A stretch of 64,000 nt of DNA from assembly GCF_007858275.1 (NCBI RefSeq), contig NZ_VFEV01000024.1, forward strand, positions 34,756 to 98,755, read 5' to 3'. Both the position numbers and the translations under genes were made by a program. A model generated the notes under the pieces. That model did no database searches, was not told where the DNA came from, and saw nothing but the letters and a program-made list of their open reading frames with translations. Below are positions 34,268-42,285 of this stretch, piece by piece (position 1 is the first letter of the stretch; every line of letters starts with the position of its first letter). Source of the stretch: Pseudomonas proteolytica (GTDB lineage: Bacteria; Pseudomonadota; Gammaproteobacteria; Pseudomonadales; Pseudomonadaceae).

Positions 34268-35392
34268 TCAGTCCAAGGGCGGCACGGGAAGCCCGCGCTT
34301 GGCATAGAAGGCATCGACAAAGGCGGCCAATGTACCCTGTTGAATAGCCTCGCGCAAACCAGCCATCAGGACTTGGTAGTGACGCAAATTGTGGATGGTA
34401 TTCAACATGCTACCCAGCATTTCCCCGCATTTGTCCAGATGGTGCAGATAAGCACGGGAGAAGTTCTGGCAGGTGTAGCAATCACAGGTGGGATCCAGCG
34501 GCGAATCATCATGGCGATGGAACGCGTTACGGATCTTCAGCACGCCTGTATCAATGAACAGATGCCCATTGCGGGCATTACGGGTTGGCATCACGCAATC
34601 GAACATGTCCACACCGCGGCGCACACCCTCTACGAGATCTTCTGGTTTGCCAACGCCCATAAGGTAACGAGGTTTGTCAGAAGGCATCAGGCCTGGGAGG
34701 TAGTCCAGCACCTTGATCATCTCGTGCTTGGGCTCGCCCACCGACAGGCCACCAATGGCCAGGCCATCGAAACCGATTTTGTCCAGGCCTTCGAGCGAGC
34801 GCTTGCGCAGGCTTTCGTGCATGCCGCCCTGGACGATGCCGAACAGCGCAGCAGTGTTGTCGCCGTGGGCATTCTTCGAACGCTGGGCCCAACGCAACGA
34901 CAGCTCCATGGAGATGCGCGCCACGTCTTCATCGGCCGGGTACGGCGTGCACTCGTCAAAAATCATCACGATGTCGGAGCCCAGGTCGCGCTGGACTTGC
35001 ATCGACTCTTCCGGCCCCATGAACACCTTGGAACCATCCACCGGCGAGGCGAAGGTCACGCCCTCCTCCTTGATCTTGCGCATGGCGCCCAGGCTGAACA
35101 CCTGGAAGCCACCGGAGTCGGTGAGGATCGGGCCTTGCCACTTCATGAAATCGTGCAGGTCGCCATGCTTCTTGATCACTTCCGTGCCCGGGCGCAGCCA
35201 CAGGTGGAAGGTGTTGCCGAGGATGATCTCGGCGCCGGTGGCAACGATGTCACGCGGCAGCATGCCCTTGACGGTGCCGTAGGTGCCGACCGGCATGAAC
35301 GCCGGGGTCTCCACGGTGCCACGGGGGAAGGTCAGGCGACCGCGACGGGCCTTGCCGTCGGTGGCCAACAATTCAAACGACATACGACTCAT
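34268..35392 (-). CDS. tgt: Queuine tRNA-ribosyltransferase (guanine exchange)
   Basis: Exchanges G34 of GUN-anticodon tRNAs for preQ1. At 374 residues. Catalytic aspartates are in LTDSGGFQVFS and FDCVMPTRNARNGHLF. The zinc site is CDCYTCQNFSRAYLHHL. I take the ATG at 35392, which overlaps the queA stop (ATGA) and has GAGGA at good spacing. The second ATG at 35383 lacks a ribosome site. Confidence 0.96.
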   Translation of the reverse strand: MSRMSFELLATDGKARRGRLTFPRGTVETPAFMPVGTYGTVKGMLPRDIVATGAEIILGNTFHLWLRPGTEVIKKHGDLHDFMKWQGPILTDSGGFQVFSLGAMRKIKEEGVTFASPVDGSKVFMGPEESMQVQRDLGSDIVMIFDECTPYPADEDVARISMELSLRWAQRSKNAHGDNTAALFGIVQGGMHESLRKRSLEGLDKIGFDGLAIGGLSVGEPKHEMIKVLDYLPGLMPSDKPRYLMGVGKPEDLVEGVRRGVDMFDCVMPTRNARNGHLFIDTGVLKIRNAFHRHDDSPLDPTCDCYTCQNFSRAYLHHLDKCGEMLGSMLNTIHNLRHYQVLMAGLREAIQQGTLAAFVDAFYAKRGLPVPPLD

Positions 35393-36438
35393 AGTTGTTC
35401 CTCTGGGCCGCGCGGCGCCGGATTACGGGTGATAAACATCGCATCACCGTAGCTGAAAAAACGGTATCCGTTATCGATGGCGGCCTGGTAGGCGGCCATG
35501 GTCTCGGGGTAACCGGCAAATGCCGAGACCAGCATCAATAGCGTGGATTCGGGCAAATGGAAGTTGGTGACCAGGCAATCGACCACATGGAATGGCCGGC
35601 CGGGGTAGATAAAGATATCGGTGTCGCCACTGAACGGCTTGAGCACACCATCGCGCGCCGCACTCTCCAGGGACCGCACGCTGGTGGTGCCCACTGCGAC
35701 CACTCGCCCACCGCGCGCCTTGCACGCGTTGACCGCGTCCACGACGTCCTGGCTGACTTCCAGCCATTCGCTGTGCATATGGTGATCTTCGATGTTATCC
35801 ACACGCACCGGCTGAAACGTCCCGGCCCCCACGTGCAGGGTCACATAGGCAGTCTCGACGCCCTTGGCGGCAATCGCATCCAGCAGCGGCTGGTCGAAAT
35901 GCAGCCCGGCAGTCGGCGCAGCGACCGCGCCCAGGCGCTGGGAGTACACCGTCTGATAGCGCTCGCGGTCCGAATCTTCGTCGGGGCGGTCTATATAAGG
36001 AGGCAACGGCATATGGCCGACACGCTCCAGCAGCGGCAATACTTCCTCGGCAAACTTGAGTTCGAACAACGCGTCATGGCGCGCCACCATCTGGGCTTCG
36101 CCACCGCCATCAATCAGGATGCTCGACCCTGGTTTGGGCGACTTGCTGGAGCGCACATGGGCCAGCACACGATGGCTGTCCAGCACCCGCTCCACCAGAA
36201 TTTCCAGCTTGCCGCCGGAAGCTTTCTGGCCAAACAGCCGCGCCGGAATCACCCGGGTATTGTTGAAGACCATCAAGTCGCCTGGGCGCAAATGCTCAAG
36301 CAAATCAGTGAATTGACGGTGTGCAAGGGCACCGCTGACCCCGTCCAGGGTCAACAGTCGACTGGCGCGACGCTCGGCCAAAGGGTGGCGAGCAATCAGC
36401 GAATCCGGGAGTTCAAAAGTAAAGTCAGCAACGCGCAT
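35389..36438 (-). CDS. queA: S-adenosylmethionine:tRNA ribosyltransferase-isomerase
   Basis: Adds the epoxycyclopentanediol precursor to preQ1 in tRNA using the ribose of SAM. At 349 residues. The N-terminus MRVADFTFELPDSLIARHPLAERRASRLL and the motifs PTAGLHFDQPLL, LHVGAGTFQPVRVDNI and NFHLPESTLLMLVSAF are all canonical. It is translationally coupled to tgt. Confidence 0.96.
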   Translation of the reverse strand: MRVADFTFELPDSLIARHPLAERRASRLLTLDGVSGALAHRQFTDLLEHLRPGDLMVFNNTRVIPARLFGQKASGGKLEILVERVLDSHRVLAHVRSSKSPKPGSSILIDGGGEAQMVARHDALFELKFAEEVLPLLERVGHMPLPPYIDRPDEDSDRERYQTVYSQRLGAVAAPTAGLHFDQPLLDAIAAKGVETAYVTLHVGAGTFQPVRVDNIEDHHMHSEWLEVSQDVVDAVNACKARGGRVVAVGTTSVRSLESAARDGVLKPFSGDTDIFIYPGRPFHVVDCLVTNFHLPESTLLMLVSAFAGYPETMAAYQAAIDNGYRFFSYGDAMFITRNPAPRGPEEQL

Positions 36439-36546
36439 GATGGGGTTCGTCTAGCAGGGCCGGGAAGTCTAGCGGAAATAGTGAAAATAGACCATGAAAC
36501 GTGATTGACCAACGGTAATCACCTCTCTATACTTCGCCGCCATTGA

Positions 36547-36631
36547 GCCCTGATGGCGGAATTGGTAGACGCGGCGGATTCAAAATCCGTTTTCGAAAGG
36601 AGTGGGAGTTCGAGTCTCCCTCGGGGCACCA
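36547..36631 (+). tRNA. tRNA-Leu (anticodon CAA)
   Basis: An 85-nt gene with CCA encoded. The acceptor GCCCTGA pairs with TCGGGGC. The D arm is GGCGGAATTGGTAGAC. The anticodon stem GCGGAT/ATCCGT encloses TCAAA with anticodon CAA. A long class II variable arm (TTTCGAAAGGAGTGGG) is present, and the T arm is GGGAGTTCGAGTCTCCC. The island is integrated at its 3' end. Confidence 0.95.
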
Positions 36632-36632
36632 T
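36609..36632 (+). repeat. attL: 3' end of tRNA-Leu
   Basis: TTCGAGTCTCCCTCGG plus GGCACCAT recurs at 50917-50939 with one G fewer. The copy is inside the T arm and acceptor stem, the classical target of P4-type integrases. Confidence 0.88.
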
Positions 36633-36794
36633 TTGCAGTACATAGACGACTACCAGCGTCTACGAAACACACCTAGAGCCCGCTAACTGCGGGCTTTTTG
36701 GTCTCTGGGGTTCCACCCCCATCTCTTGCAAGCCAGCCACTTTTTGGTACATTTTCTGTACATATTCCAGTTCGAGAACCGGAGGTGTACAGCG

Positions 36795-38099
36795 ATGCCA
36801 TTGACCGCCTTACAAATCAAAGCGTCCAAGCCTGCCGACAGACCGTTTACCTTGAGTGATAGTTCGGGTCTTGCCCTGCTGGTGAAACCCAACGGCAGCA
36901 AGTACTGGCACTTCCGGTATACCTATCAGGGTCGGGCGGCGCGCATGTCACTGGGTGTGTATCCGCATATCTCCTTGCAGGAAGCTCGTGAACGAGCTGC
37001 AGAATGCCGCAACCTACTCAAGCAAGGCACCAACCCCGGCACAAAACGCCGCGATGACAAGCTGCGACAGCAGGAGGCCGGGCTCAACACCTTCAGGCGA
37101 GCCGCGGAGTACTGGTACCAATTCAAAGCGGACTCCGGCCGCAGCAGCGCGACGCTGAAGAAGATCCGCGACTATCTCGATAAGGATCTACTGCCCGCTC
37201 TCGGCGAAAAGCAACTGGAGCTCATTACTCGAAGCGACTGTGCAAAACTGCAGGCCTGCATCGAAAAACGAGGCGCCTTCAATGTTGCGGACAAGACCCG
37301 GACCTGGCTGAAACAGATTTTCAGTCAAGCCATTGCACGCGGCCTGTGCGAACATAATCCAGCCTCCGAACTCCATGCCATTGCGATAGCTCCACCGCCC
37401 ACTCAACACTACCCACATCTGCACGAACACGAACTACCTGAGTTTCTCCGGGCTTTAAGCAAGACCACCAGCCGGCTACCAGCGAGGATTGCGTCATGGA
37501 TGACAATTCTGACGGCTAGCCGCCCCGGCATGGTTCGCTATGCAAAATGGGAAGAGATCGATTTCGAGGAAGGGATATGGACCATCCCGGCCGCCCGCAT
37601 GAAGATGCGCAGAGATTACGTCAGCCCTCTACCTCATCAATTGATCGCCATGCTTACCAAACTGAATCAAAGCACTGGACGCAGCCGGTATCTATTCCCT
37701 GGCAATGGTGAAAAGCAGCCAGTCATCAGTGAAAACACGATCAACCTGGTGTTCGCCAAGATCGGCTATAAAGGACGACTCGTCAGCCATGGCACTCGTC
37801 ATACCGCAAGCACGCTGCTGCGCGAACATGGCTGGCTAAAGGATCATGTAGAAAGCCAACTGGCTCACGTCGAGGGCGGCATCTCTGGTGAGTACAATCA
37901 AGCCCTATACCTATCGCAACGTCGGATGATGATGCAGTGGTATGCGGACTATCTCGATGCCCTCAAAGAAGGCATTACAGCCAACCTTCGCGATCAATTT
38001 GATACTCGCGTTAATCAGTTCCTCGCACGCCCTTCTGCATCGCCTCTAACAGCGTCCCACGCACGCAAAGATGATAAGTTTCCTATCGATACAGACTAA
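36795..38099 (+). CDS. P4-type tyrosine recombinase (island integrase)
   Basis: A 434-residue integrase. The N-terminal DUF4102 arm-binding domain starts MPLTALQIKASKPADRPFTLSDSSG. The SAM-like core-binding domain is at about 110-190, and the catalytic domain follows. Catalytic residues are visible as Arg in LTASRPGMVRYAKWEEID, His-x-x-Arg in SHGTRHTASTLLREHG, and Tyr in the SGEYNQALYLSQR region. ATG 36795 has a perfect GGAGGTG ribosome site. An in-frame ATG 69 nt earlier lacks one. It lies 163 nt from the tRNA and points into the island. Excision would need attL and attR. Confidence 0.93.
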   Translation: MPLTALQIKASKPADRPFTLSDSSGLALLVKPNGSKYWHFRYTYQGRAARMSLGVYPHISLQEARERAAECRNLLKQGTNPGTKRRDDKLRQQEAGLNTFRRAAEYWYQFKADSGRSSATLKKIRDYLDKDLLPALGEKQLELITRSDCAKLQACIEKRGAFNVADKTRTWLKQIFSQAIARGLCEHNPASELHAIAIAPPPTQHYPHLHEHELPEFLRALSKTTSRLPARIASWMTILTASRPGMVRYAKWEEIDFEEGIWTIPAARMKMRRDYVSPLPHQLIAMLTKLNQSTGRSRYLFPGNGEKQPVISENTINLVFAKIGYKGRLVSHGTRHTASTLLREHGWLKDHVESQLAHVEGGISGEYNQALYLSQRRMMMQWYADYLDALKEGITANLRDQFDTRVNQFLARPSASPLTASHARKDDKFPIDTD

Positions 38100-38234
38100 G
38101 CGGCGATACAGCGATCACGGGATGCCTCACGAATTCGACTCGGTCTGCGACAACATCACAGCCCTATAAAATAGCCGTGGCGCATTCAAACGTGGGTAAG
38201 CCTGTGAGATCACCGCTGTCCACCCTTCCTCGCG

Positions 38235-38279
38235 GGTCCATCCAAGCGGGGCTGCAAAGCCGCCCTGCTTGGATGGACC
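38235..38279 (+). other. Long hairpin downstream of the integrase gene
   Basis: GGTCCATCCAAGC and GCTTGGATGGACC form a perfect 13-bp stem, extended inward by GGGC/GCCC-type pairs with a bulge around TGCAAA. There is no T-run within 5 nt, although AAAAAA follows 8 nt later. It could be a terminator for the integrase, a processed RNA or a protein-binding palindrome. Confidence 0.45.
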
Positions 38280-38312
38280 TCACTTAAAAAATCTAAAGCC
38301 CACGTAACTGTC

Positions 38313-38402
38313 TGTGGAAAACCACTGATTTCCACCGGTGGATACTTTCATCCACAGCCGCAGAATCCCCGAAAAATCGAGCCTTGACCCAAATTATCCA
38401 CA
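38313..38402. promoter_or_regulatory. Cluster of three DnaA-box-like sites
   Basis: TTATCCACA at 38394-38402 is a perfect DnaA box. TCATCCACA (38348-38356) and the inverse of TGTGGAAAA (38313-38321) each differ by one base. The palindrome TCCACCGGTGGA lies between them (about 38331-38342). Such clustering within 90 nt in a non-coding part of an integrative element suggests DnaA binding or an origin-like site. Confidence 0.45.
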
Positions 38403-39103
38403 GGCGTAAAAAAGATCGTGCAAGCGCTGTCCTTGACAGCAACCCAGGTAGTCAGAACCTTTGAGGCTACGCCACATCGTGGTGGTTCACCCCCAAGTGC
38501 GATTAGCGTCCGGCGGCTCGCACAGTCACAGCGATGTGATGGATGCCTACTTCTACCAGAGTGCCCACTGCGGCAACTCATACCTCTACATTCCTGCCCT
38601 GCAGCAACCTATCCGCTTGGCCATTTCACTGCGCCAACCTGCGTTCGTCTCTTACTTCCAGGAAGAGACGAACGCGCCTACCGCTGCTGCAGCCCAAATC
38701 GTACAAGGCTTTGCGGCATTCCCCCTCGTGACAATCGGCGTGACAAACACCGAAGCCACCAGCAACAGCGATGCAGATGATGGTGCCGCAGCCCACGGAA
38801 TGGACTGCACCTGACTGACAGTCAGGCACGCCCCGGTCATCACATCCCTGCCTTCACCTGACTCAGGATCTCGCGGCATTGGCCTCGTCAGCCAGCACAG
38901 CCTCCACCCGCCCACTTCCTCGGAAGTGCTCAGGAGGCCAGATCATGAGATGCCCAAGCTCTTGGCCGTAAGGAGCCGCCTGTCCCGCGTCAGTGGACAC
39001 CCCTCACAGGCCGCAGGGGCCTTGATCCCTGATAACACTCAACATTCTTGGCGGGATGACGTGGGGATGGTTTTAAAAGTTGGGCTTCGAGAGGAGTTTG
39101 ATC
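38403..39103. other. Island stretch without a supported gene
   Basis: About 700 nt between the DnaA-like cluster and the second recombinase. Several open frames overlap here on both strands. The longest plausible one (38461-38814, plus strand, 117 codons) starts at TTG with no ribosome site. It resembles no family I recognise, and the opposite strand is also open. I see possible decayed ICE sequence but nothing I can name. Confidence 0.4.
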
Positions 39104-40084
39104 ATGGCACTGGTAGGTAAACGTGACGGGCGAAATTTTGGGTATGGACGACAACTGAGTTATGCCGGGCCGCAGGCATTGCGCGATATGTTTGGCGGCG
39201 GACATTACGGAACGGTCAAGGCACACAGTGATCGGTGGCAGGCGTTTGTGCGGTGGTGTCGGTCGGAGGATGGACCGGGGTTTAACGATGCGCGAAAAAT
39301 TGATCGGCAGACCTTGCTGGACTATGCCGGGCATCTGCGCCAGCAAGTTGAACAAGGGGCTATCTGCATCGCCACCGCGCAAAACCGGTTATCCAGCGTG
39401 AACCGGACCATGGCCGCGCTTCGCGGTGATCAGTATGTGAAAGTGCCGAGTCCGAGCAAGGCACTAGGCATGCGGCGCATCAGTGTTCGTCGCTCGGTGC
39501 CGCAAGGCCAAGACCGCGAACACGTGAAGCGGATCGTCGACATGCTCTGCGAACACCAAATGCCGCGCGCCGCGGCCATCGCGCAGCTGGCCCGAGCCAC
39601 CGGCATGCGCTTGCGCGAGACCATTTTGGCCGACCTACCTCGCTTGCAACGCGAGGCCGAAAAACTTGGCAAGATCAACATCCAGGAGGGCACCAAAGGT
39701 GGCCGATCCGGTGCGTCGGCCCCTCGCTGGATTACCGTGAACGATCACATCCGCGAAGCATTGGAGTTCGCCCTTCAAGTCTCACCCGACGGTAGCCGCA
39801 ACCTGCTTGCACCGAACGAACGCTACCTCGATTTCCAACGGGAAATCGTGCGTCCCGCACGAGTCATCCTCCATACGCACAACCTCAAAGGCTTCCACGA
39901 ATTGCGGGCGGCCTATGCGTGCGAACGCTACGAGCATATCACCCAGCATCTCGCCCCCATCAACGGAGGCCGTTGCTATCAGCTCGACCAACGCCTCGAT
40001 CGTGAGGCTCGAGACCAAATCAGCTATGAACTCGGGCACGGCCGTATCGACGTGGTATCGGCTTACATTGGTGGTCGAACATGA
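39104..40084 (+). CDS. Integrase-domain protein of ICE/plasmid type
   Basis: A 326-residue protein resembling the Phage_int_SAM_2 plus Integrase_1 family found in PAPI/PFGI-type integrative elements. The N-terminal SAM-like domain includes HSDRWQAFVRWCRSEDG and QNRLSSVNRTMAALRGD. The C-terminal catalytic-like part has ARATGMRLRET (Arg), HTHNLKGFHELRAAYACERYEH (His-x-x-Arg-type) and a terminal ELGHGRIDVVSAYIGG with a tyrosine. ATG 39104 has GAGGAG at good spacing. The frame is open 24 nt further up from a TTG. The stop overlaps the next ATG. Confidence 0.8.
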   Translation: MALVGKRDGRNFGYGRQLSYAGPQALRDMFGGGHYGTVKAHSDRWQAFVRWCRSEDGPGFNDARKIDRQTLLDYAGHLRQQVEQGAICIATAQNRLSSVNRTMAALRGDQYVKVPSPSKALGMRRISVRRSVPQGQDREHVKRIVDMLCEHQMPRAAAIAQLARATGMRLRETILADLPRLQREAEKLGKINIQEGTKGGRSGASAPRWITVNDHIREALEFALQVSPDGSRNLLAPNERYLDFQREIVRPARVILHTHNLKGFHELRAAYACERYEHITQHLAPINGGRCYQLDQRLDREARDQISYELGHGRIDVVSAYIGGRT

Positions 40085-40386
40085 GCAAGCCATTCGATAT
40101 GGAGCTGTTCCTTAGGGGTGTCCTGAGCGGGTCGCATGCCACACGCCAGCGTCACCTTCGCCAAGCGAAGGCTATCCAAACAGCTATCGCTGAGCGCTGG
40201 CAACGCGACAACCCATGGGCTTGGCAGCAAAAGCATCTCGCTTGGTTTTTAAATCACCACGTGAACCAGCACGCTGAGTCGACGCGCTATTACTTTTTGC
40301 TGACCATGCAGTTACTCACTCATCGCCTAGGGAAATCCTGGCAGTTCAACCCCAAGCGAAGGTCAGAAAACGGCCGATTCTGTTGA
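40081..40386 (+). CDS. Small protein coupled to the second recombinase, tail replaced by a MITE
   Basis: A 101-codon frame starting ATGAGCAAGCCATTC and overlapping the preceding stop (ATGA). The start MSKPFDMELFLRGVLSGSHATRQRH and the middle WQQKHLAWFLNHHVNQHAESTRYYF are basic and aromatic and look like a real DNA-associated protein of unknown function. Its last five codons lie inside the MITE, so the natural C-terminus has probably been lost. Confidence 0.6.
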   Translation: MSKPFDMELFLRGVLSGSHATRQRHLRQAKAIQTAIAERWQRDNPWAWQQKHLAWFLNHHVNQHAESTRYYFLLTMQLLTHRLGKSWQFNPKRRSENGRFC

Positions 40387-40557
40387 AAAAGTCGGCCATG
40401 GTTTCTACGGCAGAAAAATACGCGTTTGAGATTGAAATCTATGTTTTGAACAGAGGATTCCGGGCTCAGATTTCGCGTAGCGGCGCGCAAAAAAGGCGTT
40501 TTCAGCGGTCAGTATGCAGGCAGTCCGGAAGGACCGACTTTTTCAACAGAATCGGCC
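40372..40557. mobile_element. 186-bp MITE with 24-bp perfect inverted repeats
   Basis: The left end GGCCGATTCTGTTGAAAAAG TCGG is exactly the inverse of the right end, CCGACTTTTTCAACAGAATC GGCC. The interior has no transposase, only a short spurious frame. The ends resemble the GTTGAAAAAGTC ends of insertion sequences common in Proteobacteria, so it was probably moved by a relative in trans. No clean target duplication can be seen beyond an AAAA stretch on both flanks. Confidence 0.75.
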
Positions 40558-40676
40558 AAAAGCTGACAGTCGTGGCCGCACTATGATGAGCTAGCCCCAG
40601 TCGAGGCTGTGGGCATTCGATGCTTGACTTCTACACGACATCCCCTGTCGGGGACGACAAAGACAACAAGAGTTAA

Positions 40677-40844
40677 ACTGCTACCGGGGAGATACGGTAC
40701 GACGCGAAATTCCTGCTGCGGCACCGTCCCGTTGGTAGCGATGTTGAACTGGCTTTACGCCGTGAAGAGGAACCCGATCACTTCGGCTCCTTAATTGACC
40801 CCTGTGGGCAGTTCCTCTACCGAAAGCTGAGGGCAAGCCGCTGA
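40677..40844 (+). pseudogene. Short open gene remnant
   Basis: A 55-codon open stretch without a start codon reads, in part, YDAKFLLRHRPVGSDVEL and EEEPDHFGSLIDPCGQFL, ending RKLRASR. It has a protein-like amino acid balance and ordinary third-base GC. It is probably the tail of a decayed gene cut by the MITE side. I do not recognise the family. The rest of 40558-40972 holds nothing I can support. Confidence 0.3.
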
Positions 40845-40972
40845 GCGACAGTGAATCATGGCCCTTCCAAGATCACGTATTCCGGCAAGTTCTACATGCC
40901 TCTGGCATCAGTCTGGCCCCGCGGCGCTTTGCCTGCGCTGTTTGCGGTCCATCGGGTTGTAAGTCAATGGGC

Positions 40973-41884
40973 TCATTCAGCTTCGCTCAAATGATCGATA
41001 TGAGCAAAGCGCTCGACCAGAAAGTCGATCAGGGTGCGAACCCGTGCAGATAGCTGCAGTTGCTGGGGGTAAACTGCATAGACATCCGCGCGGGTAGGCC
41101 TCTGATCTTCAAGGATCAACTGCAAGCGGCCGCTTCGCACATACCGGGCAATGTCCCACTCTGCTCGCATCAGAATGCCGTAACCCTCCAACGCCCAGTT
41201 CAAGGCCACCTCGCCGTCGTTGCAACCCAGGGCGCCATGCACTTTGATGTTTTGAGTACGGCTACCTGCTGCGAAACTCCATACGCCATAAGGCGTCTCG
41301 TTTTGCCTGATGAAAATGCAGTTGTGCTGCTGCAAATCTGCCAGTCGCTCAGGTGCGCCGTGCTTCTGCAGGTAAAGGGGAGAGGCACAGAGCAAACGAC
41401 GGTTGGATGCGATTTTGCGAGCATGGAATGCTGCATCCGGCAGTGTGCCGAAACGGATGCTCAGGTCAAACCCGTGGGTCGTCAGATCCAGTGGATGGTC
41501 GCTGATCTCCAGTTGTATTTCAACCTCAGGATAGCGGCTGTAAAAGGCCGCCAACGCCGGCCCGATATAGCGGCGACCAAAGCCGAGCGATGCGTTGACC
41601 CGAATCAGCCCTTTGGGAGTTGCCCGACTGCTGCTGACCATCTGCTCGACCTCATCGATCTGCGTCAGGATTCGCGCCGCGTGGGAGAAGTAAAGCTCAC
41701 CCTCTGTGGTCAGGCTCATAGAGCGGGTGGTGCGATTGATTAAACGAATGCCCAGCCTGGCCTCCAGCGCCGATAGACGTTTGCTCACTGCCGGAGGGGT
41801 GACCCCCAGCTCGCGAGCCGTGGCGGCAAGGCTGCCTTGGTTGGCCAGCAGGTAAAAAAACGACAGGTCTAAGGTCTGGCTCAT
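40973..41884 (-). CDS. LysR-family regulator, DmlR-like
   Basis: A 303-residue LysR protein starting MSQTLDLSFFYLLANQGSLAA. The helix-turn-helix contains TARELGVTPPAVSKRLSALEARLG. The effector domain has the layout of the DmlR/AaeR subgroup (VNASLGFGRRYIGPALAAFY, HARKIASNRRLLCASPLYL). It is divergent from a tartrate/D-malate dehydrogenase gene, exactly the dmlR-dmlA arrangement of E. coli. It is therefore the likely activator of the dehydrogenase and carrier genes in response to tartrate or D-malate. Confidence 0.9.
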   Translation of the reverse strand: MSQTLDLSFFYLLANQGSLAATARELGVTPPAVSKRLSALEARLGIRLINRTTRSMSLTTEGELYFSHAARILTQIDEVEQMVSSSRATPKGLIRVNASLGFGRRYIGPALAAFYSRYPEVEIQLEISDHPLDLTTHGFDLSIRFGTLPDAAFHARKIASNRRLLCASPLYLQKHGAPERLADLQQHNCIFIRQNETPYGVWSFAAGSRTQNIKVHGALGCNDGEVALNWALEGYGILMRAEWDIARYVRSGRLQLILEDQRPTRADVYAVYPQQLQLSARVRTLIDFLVERFAHIDHLSEAE

Positions 41885-42285
41885 TCATGACTCAAAGTGA
41901 TGTATGGGGCGTTTAAGTTTGATTGAAGCATCATCAATACATATATCCTGCCCATGGCTTGTCTGAATAGCATTTTCAACCTGCAAAAGCAGGAGCCTTA
42001 GATGAAGGTGCTCTGGTTTCCGTCAGTGCTGCGCCTGCTTCGGGGGCGAGCCACCATGAAACCGTAACCACCTTTTCAAAATCCGCACCGGCCCGGCTGT
42101 TTACCTGGAGGCTTGGTCTCGAGTGGTTTACGCCTCAAAAAGGACGAAGGATTCATAACTTAAAGTAAATTATGTAGTGATTTCAAGTAACTCACACCTT
42201 CCGATTCAATACTTATACTCGGAACACACCCTGATCGAACAACTCCGTTTGACGGGCAAAACAAAACTTACAAAGGTGTTCCCAA
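41885..42285. promoter_or_regulatory. Divergent control region of the tartrate module
   Basis: About 400 nt between the LysR gene and the dehydrogenase, more AT-rich than the surrounding coding DNA. ACTTAAAG (42158-42165) and TTTCAAGT (42181-42188) form an imperfect inverted repeat with a 15-nt gap, of LysR T-N11-A character. They lie about 100 nt ahead of the dehydrogenase. The ribosome site AAAGGTG precedes ATG 42286. A short frame at 42001 (ATGAAGGTGCTCTGG) ends after 22 codons and may be a leader. Confidence 0.4.

Noticed and set aside
36633..36794. Possible second tRNA between tRNA-Leu and the integrase
   Set aside because: Only a short GCCCGC/GCGGGC terminator-like hairpin with TTTTT is present at about 36680-36701. 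No cloverleaf can be drawn.
38461..38814. 117-codon plus-strand frame in the island
   Set aside because: TTG start, no ribosome site, opposite strand also open, no recognisable family. Left as unassigned sequence.
40383..40586. 67-codon frame within and beyond the MITE
   Set aside because: It begins inside the left inverted repeat and most of it is MITE interior. Such frames are often annotated at ends of insertion sequences but have no support.
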